A stretch of DNA of 12,495 nt from an uncultured Planctomycetia bacterium (lineage in GTDB: Bacteria > Planctomycetota > UBA1135 > GCA-002686595). The stretch is taken from assembly GCA_938003765.1 (NCBI GenBank), contig CALKYE010000225.1, positions 1 through 12,495 of the forward strand, in the 5' to 3' direction. Both the position numbers and the translations under genes were made by a program. The notes under the pieces were generated by a model. The model had not been told where the DNA came from. It ran no database searches and worked only from the letters and a program-made list of their open reading frames with translations. Positions 1-5,490 of this stretch are shown here, in pieces (position 1 is the stretch's first letter; every line of letters starts with the position of its first letter).

Positions 1-1653
1 CAGGTCAGCGGCGATCCGCGCCGCTGGTACATCCTCGAGAGCAACGGCACGGGCGCAGCCTGGCTCGACTACGACGGCGACGGCGACCTCGACCTGTTCA
101 TCGGCAACGGCCAGGGACTGAAGTACCTCGACGACGGCAAGCGGCTCGAGCTCGAAGTGAAGGCGCGCTGCGCGCTGTACCGCAACGACGGGGGGCTGCG
201 CTTCACGGACGTGAGCGCGAGCTCGGGCTGCGCGCGCACCGACTGGGTGCAGTCGATCGCGGCGGCTGACGTCGACGGCGACGGCGACACCGACCTGTAC
301 CTCGCCTGCTTCGGTCCCGATGTGCTGCTGCGCAACGAGGGCGGGCGCTTCGTCGATGCGACGGCGGAGAGCGGCCTGGGCAACGCGAAGTGGGCGACGG
401 GCGCCGCCTTCGCCGACGTGAACCGCGACGGCGCGCTCGATCTGTACGTCGCGAACTACTGCGAGTTCGATTTGAACAGTCCGCCGAACGGCGGCGTGCG
501 CAACGTGATCAGCGGCCACGAAGTCGCGTGGGGCCCCGAGGGCGAGAACAAGAAGGGCATCAACCCGGGCGCGCCGGACGTGTTCTACCTGGGCGACGGG
601 AAGGGCCGCTTCCGCGTGGCGACGCGCGAGTGCGGGCTCGAGCTCGAGAAGTCCCTGTGCTCGTACGGCGTCACCTTCAGCGACGTCGACGGCGACGGCT
701 GGCAGGACATTCTCGTCGCCAACGACATGCAGCCGACGAACCTGTTCCGCAACCGCGGCGACGGGACCTTCGTCGAGGAGGGCGAGCGACGCGGGTTCGC
801 GCTCGACGCGCACGGCAAGGCGACCAGCGCCATGGGCCTGTTCGTCGATGACATCGACGACGACGGCGACATGGACGTGCTGCGCACGAACTTCGACTTC
901 GAGGTCAACTCGCTGCACGTCAACGACGGCCGCGGCCAGTTCGTCGACCGCGCGCGCGAGCTCGGCGTCGCCAGCGGCTCGATGGACCGGCTGGGCTGGG
1001 GCGGCGGGTTCTTCGACGTCGACTGCGACGGCGATCTCGACCTGCTCGTCGCCAACGGCCACGTCTACCCGCAGGCGCGCGCGATCGGCATGAGCGGCTG
1101 GGAGATGCAGAGCCAGCTCTACGAAGCGATCGTCAACGCTTCCGGCAAGCGCGTGTGGGTCGACGCCACGCTGCGCTGGGGCGGCGGGCTCGAGGCGCTG
1201 CGCTCGGCGCGCGGCGTCGCGTTCGCCGATGCGGACGACGACGGCGACCTCGACGTGCTGATCGTCGACATGGACGCGCCGCCGCGCCTGCTCGAGAACC
1301 GCAGCGCGCGCCAGGGCCAGTGGATCGGCTTCGCGCTCGTCGGCCGCGGCGCCAATCGCGAAGCGCTCGGCGCGCGCGTGGACGTCGTCGCCGGCGGCGT
1401 GACGCGCACCCGCGAGCTGCGCCGCACGCACGGGCTGTACTCCTCGCACGATCCGCGCCTGCACTTCGGACTGGGCGTCGTCGACGGCGTCGACTCCGTG
1501 CGCGTGCGCTGGCCGAGCGGACGCACGTCGCTCCACGCTGGCCTCGCGCCAGGCCAATACCACACCTTGCGCGAGCCCGCGCCCGAGACGGGCGGCGACG
1601 ACCCGCGCAACGATTCATCCCAATCCCCCACGACTCCGGACGCATCCCGATGA
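1..1653 (+). CDS. FG-GAP/VCBS repeat protein with C-terminal ASPIC/UnbV domain (CRTAC1-like), 5' end missing
   Basis: The frame is open from base 1, so the true start lies upstream; 550 residues are visible. Seven FG-GAP/VCBS-type units are seen, each with an Asp-rich calcium-binding loop (DxDGDGDxD or a variant such as DVNRDGALD) followed by a hydrophobic strand (DLYVAN, DILVAND, DLLVANG, DVLIVDM). They sit near visible residues 23, 88, 138, 227, 283, 339 and 410. Residues about 440-530 match the ASPIC/UnbV domain, including GARVDVVAGG, the RRTHGLYSSHDPRLHFGLG stretch and VRVRWPSGR. Proteins of this architecture are usually exported and form a seven-bladed propeller like the integrin alpha chain; their function in bacteria is poorly known. 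No signal peptide can be judged because the N-terminus is missing. The stop TGA overlaps the ATG of the radical SAM gene (ATGA at 1650-1653), so the two are probably translationally coupled. The family is clear; the role beside a radical SAM enzyme is unknown. Confidence 0.93.
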   Translation, partial: QVSGDPRRWYILESNGTGAAWLDYDGDGDLDLFIGNGQGLKYLDDGKRLELEVKARCALYRNDGGLRFTDVSASSGCARTDWVQSIAAADVDGDGDTDLYLACFGPDVLLRNEGGRFVDATAESGLGNAKWATGAAFADVNRDGALDLYVANYCEFDLNSPPNGGVRNVISGHEVAWGPEGENKKGINPGAPDVFYLGDGKGRFRVATRECGLELEKSLCSYGVTFSDVDGDGWQDILVANDMQPTNLFRNRGDGTFVEEGERRGFALDAHGKATSAMGLFVDDIDDDGDMDVLRTNFDFEVNSLHVNDGRGQFVDRARELGVASGSMDRLGWGGGFFDVDCDGDLDLLVANGHVYPQARAIGMSGWEMQSQLYEAIVNASGKRVWVDATLRWGGGLEALRSARGVAFADADDDGDLDVLIVDMDAPPRLLENRSARQGQWIGFALVGRGANREALGARVDVVAGGVTRTRELRRTHGLYSSHDPRLHFGLGVVDGVDSVRVRWPSGRTSLHAGLAPGQYHTLREPAPETGGDDPRNDSSQSPTTPDASR

Positions 1654-3848
1654 AGGTCGCTCTGATCTTTCCGCCCCAGGGCCACTTCACGCAGCCCTAC
1701 CTGAGCCTGCCGTCGCTGACGGCGTACCTGCGCGCGCACGGCGTCGGCGAGGTGCATCAGCTCGACGAGAGCATCGAGGCCTACGACTACTTCCTCTCGA
1801 AGGAGCGCCTGCGCCGCTCGCTCGAACGCGTGCGCGCGGGCCAGGGACTCGCGGCGCTCGACGCGCGCGACTCGCTCACGTTCTCCGAGATGGAGCGCTA
1901 CCAGACGCTGAGCGAGATCGAGTTGATCGGCGACGAGCTCGTCGAGCGCATCGAGGAGGCCAAGCACGTCCTGCGCACGCCGCACGAGTTCTACGACTAC
2001 GAGCGCTACCTGTGGGCCGGCCGCACGCTCGAGCAAGGCCTGCGCCTGTTCTCGGCCGAGTACGCGCCCTCGCGACTCACGCCGCACGGCTTCGTGACGC
2101 GCTACCGCGTCGAGCGCAGCAAGGAGATCCTCGCTGCGACGACCGACGAGCGAGAGAACCCCTTCATCGAGTTCTTCCGCGAGCACACGCTGCCGCGCCT
2201 GAAGGCGATCGATCCCGATCTGATCGGCATCTCGCTGACCTTCCCGAGCCAGGCGATCCCGGCCTTCACGCTCGCGCGCCTCATCAAGGAGTGGAAGCCC
2301 AGCGTGCACATCACCGTGGGCGGCGGATTGCTCGCCTACACGGCCGAGAAGCTCTCCAAGCGGCGCGAGGTGTGGAACGTCATCGACAGTTTCATCCTGC
2401 TCGAAGGCGAAGGACCGCTGCTCGCGCTGTGCGAAGAAGTGAAGAGCGGTCGCCGCGACCTCTCGCGCATCTCGAACCTGATGTGGCACGACGGCGAGCA
2501 AGTGCGCCGCAACGAGCAGCGCGATCCGCTCGACATCAAGAGCCTGCCCACGCCGGACTTCGACGGTCTGCCGCTCGCGAAGTACTTCTCGCCCGAGCTG
2601 GTGCTGCCGCTCGCCATCACGCGCGGCTGCTACTGGGGCAAGTGCGTGTTCTGCACGCTGTACACCGTCATCGGTCCGGGCTACCGCGGCCGTGCGATCG
2701 AGCAGACGGTCGAGGACATGCGCACGTTGAGCGCGAAGTACAAGACCAAGCACTTCTACCTCGCCATCGAGGACCTTCCGCCCAACATGGCGGCGCGCCT
2801 GCCGCAGGCGATCCTCGACGCGGGGCTCGACGTCGATTGGTGGTGCGACGCGCGGCTCGAGCACGAGGCCTTCACGCAGGAGGTCTGCGACGCGATGGCG
2901 AAGGCCGGGTGCAAGCGCATCGCCTTCGGCTTCGAGAGCAGCTCACAGCGCGTGCTCGCGCGCATGTGCAAGGGCATCGATCCGGACAAGTCGATCGAGC
3001 TGGTGCGGCGCGTCCGCAAGGCGGGGATCTCGGTCACGCTGTACGTGATGACGGGCTTCCCGACCGAGACGCGGGACGAAGCGCGCGAGACCTTGCAGAC
3101 CATCCTCGCCAACCGCGACGCGATCCAGGAGGTCAGCGTGCGCGTGTTCTACCTCGACGAGACCAGCGAGATCTTCAAGCGCCGCTCGGAGTTCGACATC
3201 GTCGAGGTGTACCCCGACCCCGAGGCCGACCTGCAGGTCTACTACGACTTCAAGGCCGGCAGCGGCATGAGCCGGCGCGAGGCGCGCGAGGCGTACCTCG
3301 AGTTCACGCGCGCGCTGCGCTCGCACTTCCCGGTGTTCCAGAACACCAACATGCTCTACCACGAGCTCAAGAGTCACTACTTCCTCTACCTCGCCAAGGC
3401 CGGGTCGTGGGAGCAGCTCGTGAGCGAAGTGCTCGAGCGACCGCGTCTGCGCTCGTCCAACTCGCCGCGCCCGCTGGCGCGCAGCGCGTTGCTCAAGCTG
3501 CCGCTCGCCTTCGACCGCGCGGAGATCGATCAACGTCTGTCGGGCATCGACTCGCACACGCTGCGCCCGCGCTACCAGTCGGATCTCGTCGAGGACGAGG
3601 ACCGCGCGCGCTTCGACGTCGAGCTCGCCCGCCAAGAGCGCGCCGACTCGACTCTGGTCTACGATCGCCGCACGGGCGAGATCCAGTGCTTCAGCGCGGC
3701 GGCGGCGATGCTGCTCAGCCGGTGCGACGGCACGCGCACGCTCGAGCAGGTGATCGAGATCGTCCCGCAGCCCGCGCGCGAGGACGCGCGCAAGTGCGTG
3801 GAGCAACTGTCCCAGTCCGGATTCTTCGAAGTGGAGAACGCGTCGTGA
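1650..3848 (+). CDS. B12-binding-type radical SAM enzyme with C-terminal PqqD-like RiPP recognition element
   Basis: A 732-residue protein. The start chosen is the ATG at 1650 (MKVALIFPPQGH), the natural start of a cobalamin-binding Rossmann domain; it overlaps the preceding stop as ATGA, and no strong Shine-Dalgarno is seen. The N-terminal region has the fold signature of B12-dependent radical SAM proteins (LPSLTAYLRAHG; later DLIGISLTFPSQ, ITVGGG, LLEGEGPLLAL). The cluster motif is CYWGKCVFC at residues 327-335, a CX4CX2C spacing rather than the canonical CX3CX2C, and all three cysteines are present. Downstream are barrel elements, including GCKRIAFGFESSSQRVLARM and a TGFPTET loop. Residues about 668-730 (LVYDRRTGEI, then FSAAAAMLLSRCDGTRTLEQV, ending GFFEVENAS) resemble PqqD, the leader-peptide-binding recognition element. 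The fused element suggests a peptide substrate, most simply the 58-residue product encoded next. The chemistry (C-methylation, epimerisation, cross-linking) cannot be read from sequence. Radical SAM assignment is near certain; the B12 domain and PqqD calls are strong. Confidence 0.93.
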   Translation: MKVALIFPPQGHFTQPYLSLPSLTAYLRAHGVGEVHQLDESIEAYDYFLSKERLRRSLERVRAGQGLAALDARDSLTFSEMERYQTLSEIELIGDELVERIEEAKHVLRTPHEFYDYERYLWAGRTLEQGLRLFSAEYAPSRLTPHGFVTRYRVERSKEILAATTDERENPFIEFFREHTLPRLKAIDPDLIGISLTFPSQAIPAFTLARLIKEWKPSVHITVGGGLLAYTAEKLSKRREVWNVIDSFILLEGEGPLLALCEEVKSGRRDLSRISNLMWHDGEQVRRNEQRDPLDIKSLPTPDFDGLPLAKYFSPELVLPLAITRGCYWGKCVFCTLYTVIGPGYRGRAIEQTVEDMRTLSAKYKTKHFYLAIEDLPPNMAARLPQAILDAGLDVDWWCDARLEHEAFTQEVCDAMAKAGCKRIAFGFESSSQRVLARMCKGIDPDKSIELVRRVRKAGISVTLYVMTGFPTETRDEARETLQTILANRDAIQEVSVRVFYLDETSEIFKRRSEFDIVEVYPDPEADLQVYYDFKAGSGMSRREAREAYLEFTRALRSHFPVFQNTNMLYHELKSHYFLYLAKAGSWEQLVSEVLERPRLRSSNSPRPLARSALLKLPLAFDRAEIDQRLSGIDSHTLRPRYQSDLVEDEDRARFDVELARQERADSTLVYDRRTGEIQCFSAAAAMLLSRCDGTRTLEQVIEIVPQPAREDARKCVEQLSQSGFFEVENAS
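3833..3836 (+). promoter_or_regulatory. Shine-Dalgarno for the 58-residue peptide gene
   Basis: GGAG lies inside the last codons of the radical SAM gene, 8 bases before the GTG at 3845. It is one of the few good Shine-Dalgarno matches in this window, and it fixes the start of the small gene and supports its being translated. Confidence 0.6.
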
Positions 3849-4021
3849 GCGAGCCCGTCGAGAAGCGCAACGAAGAGGTCGACCCCAAGCAGCCGGCCAA
3901 GGACCCCAAGGCCAAGTCGGACAACCCCGCGGCGGCCAAGACCGGCCTGAACTACGTGTTCAAGATCGCGCCGGCCGACCCGAAGAACTCCTTCGACTTC
4001 GAAGACGTCGCCGACAAGTGA
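3845..4021 (+). CDS. 58-residue peptide, candidate RiPP precursor for the adjacent radical SAM-RRE enzyme
   Basis: A GTG start overlaps the radical SAM stop codon (GTGA, 3845-3848), preceded by GGAG with 8-base spacing. Of 58 sense codons, 56 end in G or C (the exceptions are two GAA), which argues for real coding. The first 33 residues are highly charged and Pro/Ala/Lys-rich (MSEPVEKRNEE; DPKQPAKDPKAK), likely disordered, with no aromatic residue. All aromatics lie in the last 22 residues: GLNYVFKIAP, then NSFDFEDVADK at the C-terminus. There is no Cys, Trp or His, only one Gly, no signal peptide and no GG or GA leader-cleavage site. The layout (charged N-terminal leader, aromatic C-terminal core, gene directly after a radical SAM protein carrying a recognition element) is that expected of a RiPP precursor. 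The hydrophobic stretch GLNYVFKI could instead be the recognition strand, with FDFED as the modified part. I do not recognise a named family. The gene is well supported; the precursor role is inference. Confidence 0.75.
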   Translation: MSEPVEKRNEEVDPKQPAKDPKAKSDNPAAAKTGLNYVFKIAPADPKNSFDFEDVADK

Positions 4022-4044
4022 GCCGCGCCGCGTGAGTCTCGCCG

Positions 4045-4061
4045 AGTGAGCTGCGCTCACT
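4045..4061. terminator. Short hairpin between convergent genes, possible weak bidirectional terminator
   Basis: AGTGAG, a 5-base loop CTGCG, then CTCACT form a perfect 6-bp stem. It lies between the stop of the peptide gene (4021) and overlaps the stop of the convergent sulfatase-like gene (4057-4059). Neither strand has a T-run after it, so termination is only suggested by position. Confidence 0.3.
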
Positions 4062-5490
4062 TCGCGTCGGTGTAGCCCAGCTCGCGCAGCGCCTTCAGCG
4101 CGTTCTCGTCGAGCTGCACGTTCACCTTCGCGCCGGTCGCCGCCGGCTCGAGCGCGCGGAACGCCTTGAGCTCGGCCATCAGCGCCGCCACGCGTTCGGG
4201 GTGCTCAGCGGCGACGTTGCGCTTCTCGAAGGGGTCGCTCGAGTGGTCGAAGAGCTGCGGGCCCTTGCCCGACAGGATCAGCTTCCACGGCCCGCGCTGC
4301 GCGGCCCACAACTGCCGCACGCCGCCCTCGCGGAAGCGCAGCGCGAAGAGCGTGCGTTCGGGCGGCGCGGCGCGGCCGGCGAGAGCTGGCGCGAGCGACA
4401 CGCCCGCAACCTCGTTCGACGCGCCGAGTCCCGCGAGCTGCGCCAGCGTCGGCAGCACGTCGACGATGCTCACCGGAGTCTCGACGCGCCGTCCGCCCGG
4501 CAGTTGCGCGGGCCAGGTGAAGAACAGCGCGATGCGCATCAGCTCGGAGTGGATCGAGTAGCCGTGCCCCGTGCCGCCGTGCTCGCCGAACTCCTCGCCG
4601 TGGTCGCTGAGCACGCACACCAGCGTGTCGTCGTCCCACTCGAGCTCGCGCGACAGCTCGCGCAGCACGCCGTCGAGGTAGCGCAGCTCGCCGTCGTACG
4701 CGGCGCGCTCCGACGCGAAGGGACCCGAGTCCGGCGCGTAGAGCGGCGCGCGCTCACGCCGCGGCGCGTGCGCGTCGTTGAGGTGCAGGTAGAGGAAGTA
4801 CGGCGCGTCGCCGCTCATGTGCGGCTTCCACTCGCGCACCTGGTCGCGGATCAGCTCGGCGGCGGCGCCCTTGCCGTGCTCCGGGCCGGTGAAGTCGGCG
4901 AAGTGCGCGAACCCGCGGTCGAAGCCGATGCGCGCGGTGATGTTGACGTTCGCGCTCGCGCCGAAGGTCGCGTAGCCGGCGCGCGCGAACAGCTCGGGCA
5001 CGGTCGCGAGCGCGTCAGGGATGCGGTTGAGCGAGACCGTCGAGGCCTGCGGACCTTCCCAGCGATCCATGTCCCCGCGCGAACCGCGCTCAGCGCCCGC
5101 GGCGCCGCCCTCGCTCTGCGCGCGCTCTTCCGACGGCGCTTCGTCCGCGCGCGCGGTGCGCGCCATGTGGACGAAGAAGCCCTCGGTGATGCCGTGCTGG
5201 TTGGGGTACAGGCCGGTGAACAGCGACGCGGTCGCAGGCGCCGTCCAGGTCGAGGCGGAGTAGGCGTGCTCGAACACGACTCCGCGCGCGGCGAGCTCGG
5301 CCAGGTACGGCGTGGTCGCGTGCGCGTAGCCGTAGGCCGGCAAGTGATCGGGGCGGAGCGTGTCGATCAGCACGACCACCACGTTCGGCTTGCGCTCCGC
5401 GCGCTCGCCGCCGCAGCCCACGAGGCCGAGCGCGACGACTCCCCACGCGCACGCGCGCATCGCCACCCGCACGAGGAGCGCGAGCTTCAT
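4057..5490 (-). CDS. Sulfatase-fold lipoprotein with Thr at the nucleophile position
   Basis: A 477-residue protein of the alkaline phosphatase/sulfatase superfamily. The start is the ATG at 5490, whose ATGA overlap with the upstream stop (5487-5489) is preferred over a GTG at 5508. A lipoprotein signal peptide ends in the lipobox LVGC, giving Cys26 as the lipidated residue, so the enzyme is probably membrane-anchored outside the cytoplasm. Metal-site elements are visible: VVVLIDTLRPDH (Asp43), CVLSDHGEEFGEHG (Asp296, His297) and GTGHGYSIHSEL (His309). The segment equivalent to the sulfatase signature C/S-x-P-x-R reads T83-A-P-A-T87 before ASLFTGLYP, so the Cys/Ser converted to formylglycine and the signature Arg are both absent. 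Thr is the nucleophile in related phosphodiesterases and phosphotransferases, so hydrolysis of a phospho- or other ester is as likely as sulfatase action. Residues about 107-150 form an Arg/Glu/Gly/Ala-rich, probably disordered insertion. It is last in a three-gene operon. The superfamily is certain, the substrate unknown. Confidence 0.93.
   Translation of the reverse strand: MKLALLVRVAMRACAWGVVALGLVGCGGERAERKPNVVVVLIDTLRPDHLPAYGYAHATTPYLAELAARGVVFEHAYSASTWTAPATASLFTGLYPNQHGITEGFFVHMARTARADEAPSEERAQSEGGAAGAERGSRGDMDRWEGPQASTVSLNRIPDALATVPELFARAGYATFGASANVNITARIGFDRGFAHFADFTGPEHGKGAAAELIRDQVREWKPHMSGDAPYFLYLHLNDAHAPRRERAPLYAPDSGPFASERAAYDGELRYLDGVLRELSRELEWDDDTLVCVLSDHGEEFGEHGGTGHGYSIHSELMRIALFFTWPAQLPGGRRVETPVSIVDVLPTLAQLAGLGASNEVAGVSLAPALAGRAAPPERTLFALRFREGGVRQLWAAQRGPWKLILSGKGPQLFDHSSDPFEKRNVAAEHPERVAALMAELKAFRALEPAATGAKVNVQLDENALKALRELGYTDAK

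Noticed and set aside
1..1260. Recurrent GACGGCGAC-type tandem DNA motifs
   Set aside because: They encode the Asp/Gly calcium loops of FG-GAP repeats at irregular spacing; not a CRISPR array or a DNA-level satellite.
1119..2864. A 581-codon minus-strand open frame across the FG-GAP and radical SAM genes
   Set aside because: Antisense to two clear protein families; low-complexity Arg/Leu/Ala composition and no motif.
3845..4021. The 58-residue frame as a chance extension of a longer shadow frame through the radical SAM gene
   Set aside because: The long frame is a shadow, but its 3' end has 97% G/C at third positions, a GTGA overlap and a good Shine-Dalgarno, so the end portion was kept as a real gene.
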